Shown here one piece after another: positions 1-10,618 of a DNA stretch of 64,000 nt; positions within the stretch are counted from its first letter, which is position 1, and each line of letters begins with the position of its first letter. Under the pieces are notes generated by a model, which ran no database searches, was not told the origin of the DNA, and saw only the letters and a program-made list of their open reading frames with translations. The position numbers and the translations under genes were made by a program. This DNA is from Arachnomyces sp. PD_36 (taxonomy: Eukaryota > Ascomycota > Eurotiomycetes > Onygenales > Arachnomycetaceae): contig JANTQE010000020.1 in NCBI GenBank assembly GCA_032988195.1, forward strand, positions 434,001 through 498,000, in the 5' to 3' direction.

Positions 1-578
1 CGGGTCTTTTCATTCTCGTTCATACGCTGGAAGTAGCGTTGTTGGTGTGCGCTGGAGTGTGTCCGTAGCACATTCTCCTTGTTAACGTAGTATGTATCCG
101 TTCGACTTCGGCCCGGGTGGTCTGGAGGGAATCCTAGGACATCGAAGTTTTCGGATGGGGTAACGACGGGTTTGGGCTCAACATAGTTCCCATACGTCGG
201 GCTTGGGAATACGCTCTCGATAAGCTTCCGGGTGATAGCTAGGGGGTGATTCTCGTCCAGGTAGAGGCATCGTCCGACATGGGAGACAATATGTGGCGGA
301 GCATTGGACCATTCATCCGTCGTATAGGTTTTGTCCTCTACCGCGATTCCCCCGGCCGAAGATGCGTTCAATTGACTTGCGCGGTTCTCAACAGGATTTG
401 TAGAGGTCTCAGCAGCAGCTGGCGACTGTTTCGCTGTCGTCGTACTCGCATATCTGACCGTAGCTCCTCTCGGGGACTGTTGCTGAAAGAAAGCTGGCCG
501 CAGTCTTCTTGATGAGGACGCAATTGACCATCTGGTACTGCTTGCGCGTATCGCGCGACCCGTAGCATATAACCGCAT
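1..578 (-). CDS. MSF1: Mitochondrial phenylalanyl-tRNA synthetase, N-terminal part (cut by left edge)
   Basis: This is the 5' part of a class II aminoacyl-tRNA synthetase that charges mitochondrial tRNA-Phe. On the minus strand, the frame starting at ATG 578-576 stays open to base 1 (192 codons). The first ~45 residues are rich in Arg, Ser and Ala with no acidic residues (MRLYATGRAIRASSTRWS), a typical mitochondrial presequence. The mature part carries segments I recognise from mitochondrial PheRS: HPLAITRKLIESVFP, a YGNY stretch, then RSRTDTYYVNKENVLRTHSSAHQ, which matches the start of the catalytic core. The C-terminal catalytic and anticodon-binding parts lie beyond the window. It is head to head with DIC1. 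A shorter antisense-frame reading (409-717) overlaps it and is not used. The family is fairly certain; the start codon is likely. Confidence 0.88.
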   Translation of the reverse strand, partial: MRLYATGRAIRASSTRWSIASSSRRLRPAFFQQQSPRGATVRYASTTTAKQSPAAAETSTNPVENRASQLNASSAGGIAVEDKTYTTDEWSNAPPHIVSHVGRCLYLDENHPLAITRKLIESVFPSPTYGNYVEPKPVVTPSENFDVLGFPPDHPGRSRTDTYYVNKENVLRTHSSAHQQRYFQRMNENEKT

Positions 579-952
579 AGCTGCTGTCCCCAATCTCGAT
601 GTGATAGCTTCTTGTTCTTCCTTTCCGTAGCTCCATCAAGCTATGTCGAGCTTTGTCGCTGACTCTTTTTGATCGGCGAAACTCAACCTCCGAAGCCCTA
701 GCCCTAACTACTTCCACTTCTAGTTTAGCAAGGTACAGCTCCAGTTGACTCGGCTGTCGGTCGAGACTCGGATAACCTCGGGGATCTTTACTTTTTTCTA
801 AGCAAGCGATGCTCTTGCGCTTATCTCTATGATGCCCATGGTCCCCAGTCTTATCATCGTCGACTCATATCTCTATTTTCTATCAGCCAAGGTCTCTGAG
901 ATTCATTGACCCTTTCGCACGGTGTGATGGCACTGTTATCCTATCCGTAAAT
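579..952. promoter_or_regulatory. Bidirectional promoter, PheRS / DIC1
   Basis: This 374-base gap separates the start codons of two nuclear genes for mitochondrial proteins. It contains no convincing ORF. Both upstream regions must lie here or overlap the neighbouring genes. No specific factor site was identified. Confidence 0.6.
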
Positions 953-2084
953 ATGACGAAACATGGCAGGGCGGAGGATTCACGCCCAAGTCGGGCGCAG
1001 GAGACTGAGAAAGTACACTACCCGTTCTGGTTTGGGGGATCAGCGTCTTGTTGTGCTGCGGCGGTGACACATCCTTTGGATCTCTGTAAGTTTTGGACTC
1101 AATTGCTTCTTGGACTGGATAGTTTACTAACATAATGGGTTGTAGTGAAGGTATTTGCAGACCTTATATCAGCTTAGCTACTTGAGAGTCGGTTGTTTAC
1201 AATTGGTTTAGGTTCGACTACAAACTCGAGCTCCTGATGGACCGAAAGGCATGGTTGGGACCTTTGTCCACATCTGCAAGAACAATGGCGTCCTGGGGCT
1301 CTACAACGGGGTATGCTTCCCCCTATCCAACTACATAGATATCGACCATTCCACTAACCGCCAGTGAACCCAGCTCTCCGCCTCCCTCCTCCGCCAAATA
1401 ACCTACTCCACCACCCGCTTCGGCGTCTACGAGGAAATGAAATCACGCATATCCTCCAATTCCTCCTCCCCACCCTCCTTCCTAACCCTAGTCGCCATGG
1501 CCTCCACATCAGGCTTCCTAGGCGGTCTGGCCGGAAACCCAGCCGACGTACTAAACGTCCGCATGCAATCCGACGCCGCCCTCCCAGCCGCCAAACGGCG
1601 AAACTACAAACACGTCTTCCACGGCTTATCGCAAATGGTACGCTCAGAAGGCGCGACGAGTTTATTCCGCGGCGTGTTCCCGAATTCGGCGCGTGCGGTC
1701 CTCATGACGACTTCGCAGCTCGTTACGTATGATGTCTTCAAACGGGTCTGTATCGATTATGGTGGGATGTTGGATAATCTTACGACGCATTTCACGGCGT
1801 CGTTTATGGCCGGGTTCGTGGCGACTACGACATGCAGTCCCGTAGACGTGGTGAAGACGAGGATCATGAGCGCGGGTCCGGAGTCGAGGCAGAGTCTTCT
1901 TAAGCTGCTGAAGGATATTTGTGCGAAAGAGGGTGTGACGTGGGTTTTCCGTGGGTGGTTACCGAGTTTTATTCGCCTTGGGCCGCAGACGATTGCGACG
2001 TTCTTGTTTTTGGAACAGCATAAGAAGGTGTATAGGATGCTGAAGGCGAAGGGCGACAAAGGCGACGAAGGTAGTGTGATATAG
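953..2084 (+). CDS. DIC1: Mitochondrial dicarboxylate carrier (mitochondrial carrier family)
   Basis: This inner-membrane carrier probably exchanges malate or succinate for phosphate. Four exons: 953-1085, 1146-1150, 1212-1310 and 1374-2084, total 948 bases, 315 residues. Exon 2 is only five bases (TGAAG). Without it the first signature cannot be joined; with it the protein reads PLDLLKVRLQTR. All three carrier repeats show the P-x-D-x-x-[KR]-type signature: PLDLLK (41-46), PADVLN (135-140, followed by VR) and PVDVVK (about 235-240). The length is normal for the family. The spacing of repeats and the text around PADVLNVRMQSD fit the DIC1 subgroup better than the oxoglutarate or uncoupling-protein subgroups, but the substrate is an inference from similarity. 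Confidence 0.9.
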
Positions 2085-2941
2085 AGGTTTCGAGCTAATT
2101 TCGGCTTAGAGGCGCACTAGGGACAGATTTTCTGGATATCATTTTTCCTGGAGATTATACGGCGGGATTGTCTCTGCAGATAATATTCAATGTTTAATCA
2201 TCTCGCTGGGAGTCTAGAGGCGAGGGTTACTACTACGACTCCGGATATATACACGATTTGGCTAATTTCAAAGCATTGCGACGGAGGAGGCCATATTTCC
2301 TGGTTTACGTTTGGATATATAGACTTGCTAGATTTAAGATGGAACAAATTGGAGTTGGGAATTGGATTCTGAATGGATGGTCAAGTTGACTGGTGAGGAG
2401 GACATAGATCGAACGATTCAATAAATACACGTCGACTATTAGTATTGACGTCTACATGGAATTTTATTATCCCTTAACCTTGCAATCCCTTTTTATATCG
2501 ATGTTGATATCAACATCCCCATATTTTATATCACGTGTTTTCGTCGGCTTCGGGGAGTTCTACTAAGCGCCCATTCACCGAGGGGTTGAATCGGATGAAA
2601 GCTTCCAAAGTGAAGATATAAGGTCGAATAGACGGGGCACGTTAGCAAAAGACACGTAGAGACCAATATCTATTCAAAAACATAATCCAAACAGACATAA
2701 GATGCCTTCCTTTTTTTTTGGGTTCTTTTTTCATACTGCCACAAAAATACTTATATATACAAGTACATAAACTCCTCTCACCCATCCTTCATTCGTAGGT
2801 AAATAGAAAAGGGTCTCCGCAGGCGTTTTTCAGAGCGCGTCGCTGGCTGCGTGGAGTTGGTAAGATCCGGGTTTTCAATTGCTATCAAGTTGCTATGTGT
2901 TCCTCTTTTTTCTTTTGACTTAATAACGGATCTGGGGGTGT
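2085..2941. other. Convergent intergenic region, DIC1 3' / COX12 3'
   Basis: This gap between two gene 3' ends is AT-rich and holds the two 3' UTRs. I see only short chance ORFs. A TCACGTG motif sits at 2531-2537, outside any obvious promoter. Confidence 0.5.
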
Positions 2942-3649
2942 CTATTTATCCAATCGGGCGGGGAAGTTGCCGGCCTCTGGTGAGGGGGTTAGTAGGCGGT
3001 TTGTGGGATATAGAGCGCGGTTGGCGTGATTGAAGTGATAAACTTACCGCGTTGGTCATCCCATCGGTCGGTCCAGGCCTTGGGGCAGAGTGATCGGTAG
3101 GCGAGGTAGAACTAGACGCAGGATTAGTACGGTGTAGATGATATCTAGGTATATTATGCGTCTCGGGAGGATGGGTTGATGCTCGCAATGGATGGTGGAG
3201 GTTCGGGATAAGTACCTGTTTGCATGGACGGAAGTCTTCACCCTTGGCTAGGGCGCATTTGTGGTAGTCGACATAGTTTTGCCAGCAGTGTTTCGTCCTT
3301 CGGGGAGAATGTTAGCGAGAGTAGAGATTTAATGGGTCATTGGGGTGTTGCGTACTGGTTCTGGTTGGGGAAACGAGCATCGTAACCTGTTGAGTAAAGA
3401 CCACATGAGTATAAACGACCGTCGACAACCTGACTCTCCAGCGCTCTGACGGCAGATAAACTGGTCCATGGGGTATCTCGGGCTACTCCCGGGCGAGTAA
3501 GGTATATTTTCCTACGTACCAGCTAGATAGAGGTCAGCAATTGATCGATGCAGTCATTATTTTGGTTCCGAATTATTCTTACCAGTGACGAACTTGAATG
3601 GCTTTGTCTCGACGGGCTCATCGGGATCAGCTTCAGGAATGGCACCCAT
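2942..3649 (-). CDS. COX12: Cytochrome c oxidase subunit VIb
   Basis: This is the intermembrane-space-facing subunit of respiratory complex IV. Five exons on the minus strand: 3583-3649, 3356-3386, 3216-3297, 3048-3111 and 2942-2976. The total is 279 bases, 92 residues. The spliced protein contains YDARFPNQNQTKHCWQNYVDYHKC, the hallmark of this family (given here only as a recognisable fragment split over exons 2-3). The four cysteines form a CX9C-CX10C coiled-coil-helix pair, as expected for import through the Mia40 pathway. The last residues are NFPARLDK. Short exons and four introns make it easy to miss by ORF scanning. It lies head to head with the MLRQ-like gene. Confidence 0.95.
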
Positions 3650-4032
3650 TTTGACGAAGAGATTCGAAAGGCAATTGACCTAATAGAATAGGATTCAAGT
3701 GTGGTTGTTGATAACTGGAGGTTGGGAAAGGGAGGGGAGTTTCTTTCTGGAGGGAAAAGAAACCTTGAAGTGGAATGAAGAGAAAGAAGCTCAACTGGCA
3801 CACGCTTAGGCTTAGGCTTACCTCACCTGAAAGTCAGTCCCGTGAAGCGAGGCTCTGTGTTTGTGGCGAATCAGTTTCCCCGATCGAACATCAACTCCAA
3901 CACCAAAAAGTAAAGTCTCTCTTCTCTCTTTTGCTGTCTCTCCACTTGATCGAAAGAAAAACAATCGATTTATTAACGCTCTCTCGGTTCGGGCAGATTC
4001 TGTCATTACCTCTCAACAATTAATTATCCAAA
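3650..4032. promoter_or_regulatory. Bidirectional promoter, COX12 / MLRQ-like
   Basis: The 383 bases between the two start codons hold pyrimidine-rich stretches typical of fungal 5' leaders and a short direct repeat (CTTAGG units, 3805-3821). No coding signal is convincing. Both flanking genes encode respiratory-chain proteins, so a shared promoter is plausible. Confidence 0.6.
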
Positions 4033-4574
4033 ATGTTGCCAACTCGGGCTTTGAGGATGCAGTCCACCAGGGCTCTGCGGATGCCAACTCCCGTGAGTCT
4101 TCCGATTTCTTCCATCTCTGTTTATGCCCTATCATCATCGTACAGATTACTGACAGGATCATCCAGAAGGAGGGACAGAGTGGTAGGCAATGACCCGATG
4201 CGAAAGCCAATTGCACGGCCATGGCTAGTTACGATCAATTGAGACGGTTTGCTAATGGTTATTGGGGACAGCGCACACCATCTCCCAGCGTCTACGGACA
4301 TTGAAGAGAACTCCTCCAGAGTTGATTCCCATTGGTGAGACTACTCATGACTTCTTGTTGCGTTATTTACATGCTAATGGTTCTATCTATCTAGGCTTCG
4401 TCCTTCTGTAAGATACCCCCTCGATCGCATTAACCGAATTGACACCCCGTCCGTTACTGACCCTTCCCCTCTCGTAGCGTTGCTCTCGGCGCAGGTGTCT
4501 ATACCAGTGGCAGGAAATTCATGCAAGACAAGACCCTGCGTCTTACTCGTTCCAAGCCTGAGGATCGGCATTGA
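4033..4574 (+). CDS. Small mitochondrial membrane protein, MLRQ/B12D (NDUFA4)-like
   Basis: This small protein resembles fungal proteins annotated as the MLRQ subunit of NADH-ubiquinone reductase (B12D family). I splice five exons: 4033-4092, 4167-4182, 4272-4334, 4395-4407 and 4478-4574, total 249 bases, 82 residues. Exons 2 (16 bases) and 4 (13 bases) are microexons, and all joins keep the frame. The Arg-rich N-terminus (MLPTRALRMQSTRALRM) looks like a mitochondrial presequence. It is followed by TISQRLRTLKRTPPELIP, one hydrophobic helix (about 44-62) and a basic tail RSKPEDRH. Family assignment rests on the P-E-L-I-P plus helix plus LRLxR pattern and is less certain than the gene itself. 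Mammalian NDUFA4 is now known as a complex IV component, which would fit the COX12 neighbour. Confidence 0.75.
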
Positions 4575-4829
4575 GTGGAGGGCGTGGTTGTGGTTGGATT
4601 GGGATGCGAGATGGGGATGGGAGCCGGTGGTTGTCTGGCTACAAGTACTGTAAAATTGACGAGGACGGACCTCTACAACTTGTTCTGATTCAGGATGGTG
4701 GTTTCATTGGTATCTGCAAATATTTAGGGGACTGTTGTGTGGAGCAAGGAAACCAAGAAAATACTACAAAAAATGGCATTCATACCTGGTTCATATCTCT
4801 CCCTTGGGCTCACTCGTATATTTTCAGGT

Positions 4830-5352
4830 TCAAGCTTGTTTTGGACCCGCAACATCGAGTCCTTCTAGTCCCTGCATCGGATCCTCTGGTCTACCATTGG
4901 GAACCTCTTTGGCTTGTTCAGTAGCAAGTCTATCCTCGTCGCTGACGGCATGCTTGGAAAGGTATCCCTCCTAGTAAAACATCAAACCAGTCAGTCAAAG
5001 TTCCTGGAGGGACTAAAGTAGGGGATCTAACCTGCTCCCAAATAGCTGTCTTGCTCCCGAGACCTTCATTACTATCCTTCTGCGGCCTTGCAGCCGCGAC
5101 TTTTATTATGCGACCATAGAGCTCGCTTTGGTCCATGTTATCGATAGCTTCCGCCGCATCGCTCGCAAGCTCAAACTCGACATAGCCAAATCCTCGGTGC
5201 AGGTCGGTGGAAGACGGGGCTTCAGGCTTGGGGAGAGAGATATCTACCACCTCCCCGAATGGTAGAAATGCTTCACTCAGTGTTCGAGCAGTAACTGCTT
5301 GATCCAATCCCCCCACATAGATGGTGCTCTTTAAGCGTGTCGCTTCGGTCAT
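4830..5352 (-). CDS. Small RRM-domain RNA-binding protein
   Basis: Two exons on the minus strand, 5032-5352 and 4830-4970, encode 153 residues. A single RNA recognition motif fills residues ~10-85: RNP2 is STIYVGGL and RNP1 is RGFGYVEF. The sequence resembles the RRM of cyclophilin E (PPIE), but no cyclophilin domain follows, so in this fungus the RRM stands alone. The C-terminal tail is acidic and disordered. It could act in splicing, as PPIE does in the spliceosome; that is an inference. A more distal in-frame start would add ~21 residues; the ATG at 5352 (MTEATRLKS) sits directly before the domain and is preferred. Confidence 0.82.
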
Positions 5353-5821
5353 GACGGGCGTGGAATGATTGTTTCTCTGCCCGAAGCTCTGGAATATATT
5401 TGGCAACAATAACAATATTCAAAAGAGCACATATAAAATCACCCATCCAGAACCTTCCCTTCAGATTGTTCTCACATTGTATTGTTTCTCTCCAGGCCGA
5501 ACAAAATCACGATAACTATCACGTGACAATACCCAGCCCAGATCACTGGATCCCGCTAGTGTGGCCTGTGCCCAGAATATCCAGAAGGACACCTTGAGAA
5601 CCAGCTTCAACAGATCTGAATTTCCATATTCACTGGATCTGTCATTGGGACCTACCTCTGTTTCCCTCACGACCTGGACTTCTCTGGACAGGTCTCTGGC
5701 ATTTTCTACCTCCAGATCCTGGTTCATTTCCCATTTTTCCAATTCTTATCGGCTCAGTTTTAACGATTTTCTAAACCCTTCCCCCCGGCCGGCCCCCTTT
5801 TCGCCGCCCCATATATCAACT
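5353..5821. promoter_or_regulatory. Bidirectional promoter, RRM gene / SEC31
   Basis: This 469-base head-to-head interval contains a perfect 8-base palindrome TCACGTGA at 5519-5526, a typical bHLH (E-box) site. It lies about 167 bases from the RRM start and 296 bases from the SEC31 start. No gene was found inside. Confidence 0.55.
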
Positions 5822-8800
5822 ATGGTGCGTCTACGGGAGATCCCACGAACGGCATCCTTCGCCTGGTCTCCCGGATCCAAGGCACCGTTCATAGCCACCG
5901 GAACACGCGCGGGTGCCGTCGACGCAGATTTCTCCAATGAGACATGTCTAGAGTTGTGGGATTTGGGCTTGGATAAGCCTGGTTCAGAGCCGACTGCTGC
6001 TGCGAAGATTAGCACGGATTCGGGGTGAGATTGAGAATTACGACTTGTGGGGGGTGGGCTGCTGCTAATGTTTTGCTTTGGTTTGCAGGTTTCATGATCT
6101 TGCGTGGACTGAAGGAGAGGATGATTCTCGCGGTGTTATCGCGGGTGCCTTAGAGAATGGTTCGTTGGATCTATGGGATGCTGATAAGCTTCTCAATGGG
6201 GCAAGGTTAGGAGAATCTGGACATATGGGAAAGGATAACTTGGTTGACCGCTTTCTAGTGATCCTTTGGTCTCGAGATCCACAAAGCACACAGGCGCAAT
6301 CAAGGCTCTACAGTTTAACCCGAAGCATTCGAACCTACTAGCTACAGGAGGAGCGAAGGGAGAGGTATGGATTACGATCTATATTTTACGGCATATCAAT
6401 GGTTGCTAATCGCGTGCAGCTCTTTATCTCCGATCTCAATAACCTTGACAGCCCCTTCCGACTGGGAAATACTGCGGCGCGGGCTGACGATATCGAATGT
6501 CTCGACTGGAACAAGAAGGTTTCCCATATCATGGTTACGGGTAGCAGTGCTGGGTTCGTGACTGTGTGGGATGTAAAGACAAAGAAGGAGAGCTTGACTT
6601 TGAACAACCTTGGGAGGAAGGCCGTTAGTGCTGTTGCATGGGATCCAGAGAAGGTAAATGGGCGCACCGATATATATCCCCCAGCAATATTTTCTAACGA
6701 GATATTTATAGCCCACGAAACTTATGACATCTATCCCCCTTGAGTCGGAACCTTTAATCTTGGTTTGGGATCTCAGAAACTCCAATGCCCCTGAACGGGT
6801 AAGTTCGGTTTCCATCCGACAGAAACAAGTGGGTGGCTGACTCCTTTTAGACATTGAGGGGACACGACTCCGGTGTTCTATCACTCTCCTGGTGTGCACA
6901 CGATCCGGATCTCCTACTCTCTTCCGGAAAGGATAACCGTACCATCTGCTGGAATACCCAAACCGGCCAGCCATTCGGAGAGTTCCCCGTTGTCACAAAC
7001 TGGACATTCCAAACCCGCTGGAATCCACACAACCCCAACTTCTTCGCCACGGCCTCCTTCGATGGAAAGATTGCTGTCCAGACAATCCAAAACACGAGTT
7101 CAGAGGCTGCCCAAGCCACCGCCAGCCAAAACCAGGCTCTTGACGGCGAAGACTTCTTTGCCAAGGCACAGACACAACCCCAGGTTTCCACATTTTCTCT
7201 TCCAAAGCCACCTAAGTGGTTGGAGAGGCCATCAAGTGTCTCCTTTGGATTTGGCGGAAGAGTCGTTTCGACTGGTCTAGTTGAGCCTGGCACCCCCGGA
7301 TCTAGGGCTTCAAAGATCAGGATCAGCACTTTCGAGGTCGACTCTAAAGTTAGCAGCGCAACCGAGAGTTTCGAGACCTCATTGAAGGAGGGAGATCTAA
7401 ACACTATTTGCGAAACTAGGATTGAGAACTCTCAGGATGAGGAGGAGAAGGCTGATTGGAGAGTTATCAAGACCCTGATTTCTGGCAACCCCCGCAAAGA
7501 GCTTGTGAACTATCTCGGGTTCTCAGACGACACTGAAGAGGCGGCTGATGGATTATCGAAACTTAACTTGGACAAGGAGGCCAATGGTGTTCCTGAAGAC
7601 AAGCCGAAGCCGGCTGGTGGGAGAAAGCATAAGAGGATAACATCGATCTTCGATGGCACCCCGGAAGGAGAGAGTTTCTTGACTGACCTGGCTGCTTCCA
7701 AGGGTGCGACAACGAACAATCCTTTCCAGATCTACACTGGCTCAGAGTCTGAGGCGGATCGCAGGATTACGAGAGCTCTTCTATTGGGTGAATTTGAGAA
7801 AGCACTTTCAGTTTGCCTTGAGGAGGATCGCATGTCGGATGCGTTCATGATCGCCATCTGCGGAGGTCAAAAGTGCATTGAGAAAGCTCAGGAAGCTTAC
7901 TTCTCCAAGCAGGCTGAGGGACCCAACTATCTTCGCCTGCTGGCTTCAGTTGTTGGAAAGAATCTTTGGGATGTTGTTCACAATGCAGATCTCGCTAACT
8001 GGAAGGAGGTCATGGCTGCTCTTTGCACTTTTGCTGATGAGAAGGAGTTCCCTGATCTTTGCGAAGCTCTCGGTGACAGGCTCGAGGAACAAGTCAAGGC
8101 TGGAAACAACTCTGAGGGACGCAAGGAGGCTTCGTTCTGCTACTTGGCTGGATCGAAGCTAGAGAAGGTTGTCTCGACTTGGATTGATGAACTTCAGGAG
8201 AGCGAAAAGAATGCCATTGAAAATGCAGTGGATGACAGCAGCTTCTCAATCCACGTACGAGCTCTCCAGACCCTCATCGAGAAGGTCACGATCTTCCGAC
8301 AGGTCACCAATTTCCAGGACCAGGAGAAACAAAAGACTTCAGACTGGAAACTTGGGCTCTTGTATGACAAGTATTTGGAATACGCCAACGTCGTCGCAAC
8401 CCACGGCCAGCTTCAGATCGCAGAGAAGTATCTTGACTTGCTTCCAGAAAAGCATCCCGAAGCCGAGGTTGCTCGGAACAGGATCAGGCTAGCTACCAGG
8501 AAACCAGCCCAGAAGGCTGTTGAGCGCCAGCCCGCTGCTTCTCGGTTGACTCCCAAGCCTATCCCGCAACCTAGTCCCTTCCAGCCCACGACTTCATTTA
8601 CTCCTGCGTCTCAAACATCAAACCCCTATGCGCCTCCGGCTCCTGCCCAGGCAACCGGCCCATACGGTGGTGGTTCTGCCGCAGGATATACTCCCGGTGG
8701 ATATCAACCTCCGCAACACCAGGCGAGAGCAAGTGCAGCCGCGGCTCCTGTGCAGCCACCACCACAACACTTTGGTGCACCTCCCCCAGGACCACCCCCA

Positions 8801-9984
8801 CGAGCCCAAAACGACCAGCCACAAATCTCCTCTTATGCCAACGCCACTAACCTTCCTGCGTGGAATGATCTGCCAGAGGGTTTCGTGAAGCCCCCAACGT
8901 CAAGACGAGGCACTCCAAGCGGCGGCGTCAACAGGATCGGTTCACCTTTCGGAAACCAGCCAAGTGCTGGTGCTCCAATGCCAGGCCAGCCTCCTATGTC
9001 TCAGCCGATGACATCGCCCCCAATTGCACCTCCACCAAAGGGCCCAGCTCCACCTCGCATGACTCCACCTCCCCCAACTGGACCTCCCCAGGGATACCAG
9101 GCGCCTGAAACCCCATCCTCGGCGACCAGTGCCTACGGAGCCCCTGTTGCTCCTAACCAGGGAATGCAACCTCCACCCATCCCACGTGGACCTTCTCCAT
9201 ACAATGCTCCTCCATCTGGTCCACCACCATCCAACCGATACGCACCTAACCCAGCCGCTCAGTCTGCAGGCCAGCCACAACCGCGAGGACCAATGCCACC
9301 ACCTCAGGCAGGCGCCCCTCCCCCTCCACCCCCATCAGCATATGCCCCACCACAGGCTGGGATGCCCCCACCACAAAGCCCCTACGCACCAGCATCTCCT
9401 CAACAATCTATGAACCAGGGGGCTGCTCAACCACCTCCACCAGGGCCTGCTCCTGGCTCTCGACCAAGTACGGCACAATCGCAGAAGAAGGCTACACCCG
9501 CTCCCCAGAAGTACCGTAAGTTAACTACCACCCAGGAAACATTGAATCTTGACTCATATTAATATCACTAGCATCCGGCGACCGCTCCCACATTCCACCC
9601 AACGCCCAGCCCGTCTTCGAGATCCTGTCATCCGACATGCAACGTATCAAATCACGAGCACCACCCGCCTTCATGAGTAAGGTTAACGATACGGAAAAAC
9701 GTCTAAACATCCTATTCGACCACTTGAACAACGAGGATCTTCTCAAACCAAACACTATTGAGAAAATGGTCGAGTTGTCGCAGCACTTGCAGGCTAAGAA
9801 CTTTGATGCTGCGCATTCTATTCATCTGGATATCTTGACTAATCGGACTGATGAGTGTGGGAACTGGATGGTGAGTACTTTGTCATTGAGTCCCCTTTGC
9901 CTGTTATTGAAGACTTGCTAACTCGTGGTGCTTATTTAGGTTGGTGTTAAACGCTTGATCGCCATGAGTAAAGGAACCCCATAG
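5822..9984 (+). CDS. SEC31: COPII outer coat protein Sec31
   Basis: Sec31 forms the outer cage of COPII vesicles with Sec13 and supports Sar1 GTP hydrolysis during ER export. Eight exons (5822-6024, 6089-6205, 6259-6364, 6420-6653, 6712-6798, 6851-9515, 9572-9870, 9940-9984) join to 3756 bases, 1251 residues, the usual size. The N-terminus opens with the diagnostic REIPRTASFAWSP and holds WD40 repeats ending with GHDSGVLSLSWC, SSGKDNRTICWN and FFATASFDGKI. An alpha-solenoid follows (around RRITRALLLGEFEKAL), then a long Pro/Gln/Gly-rich disordered linker (~bases 8530-9480) and a C-terminal conserved helical part (FEILSSDMQRIK...). Introns cluster at the 5' end. Confidence 0.95.
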
Positions 9985-10618
9985 ATTCCTTGATGGGTCA
10001 TCCTCTCCTTGAGCTTCGTGCTTCCCGGGACAAGTCAGCGCATATGCATATGATATTCCCGTCCCTGTCTGTCACTTTGGTCATCCCCAGGAGAGGAATT
10101 GTTGGGTGGGCAGTTAGCTATTGGGGAGACTTACACCTTGTGTCCTTATGTTCCCATTCTTTTTTTTTGCTTCTTTAATAGCCATTTGCACAATTATGTA
10201 TGTCGATTTCGCTTTTGATTTCGAAACGGAAACTTGACCTAAAAATGAAGAATTGAGATGAGAAAAATGAATGAGAGATGGTGATTTATTTATTTCTGGT
10301 CCTCAAGAGGGGTTTCTCTAGTTACGATAGTAAAATTATTTCATTTCGGCTGGTGTAGCAATGTAATTCTTTCGGTATCAATGAGGTCATACGCATGAAC
10401 TATATTGACATGCATGCACTCCTATGCTGCCTATGGTATATGAGTCCAATGCCAATAATATATCTAGAAAACATAGCTAAGAATCCGAAGTCAATACCTC
10501 GAAGCCCAATTTATCAGAAACCGTCTGATATACATTATAAAACATATACTAAGCCTAGTAGAAAAAACGAACGGCGTAACGCCATGCCAATGAACAAGAA
10601 CGAGGAAACAGACATCAA
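9985..10618. other. Convergent intergenic region, SEC31 3' / Pex14-like 3'
   Basis: The interval is AT-rich with 3' UTR character. ORFs here are short or only antisense to the neighbouring gene. Nothing else is visible. Confidence 0.5.

Noticed and set aside
3805..3821. Telomere-like CTTAGG repeats
   Set aside because: Only about three units, and the unit differs from the fungal TTAGGG repeat; just a short direct repeat in a promoter.
6847..7404. 185-codon antisense frame opposite SEC31
   Set aside because: The opposite strand encodes well-recognised Sec31 sequence; the antisense frame is a shadow.
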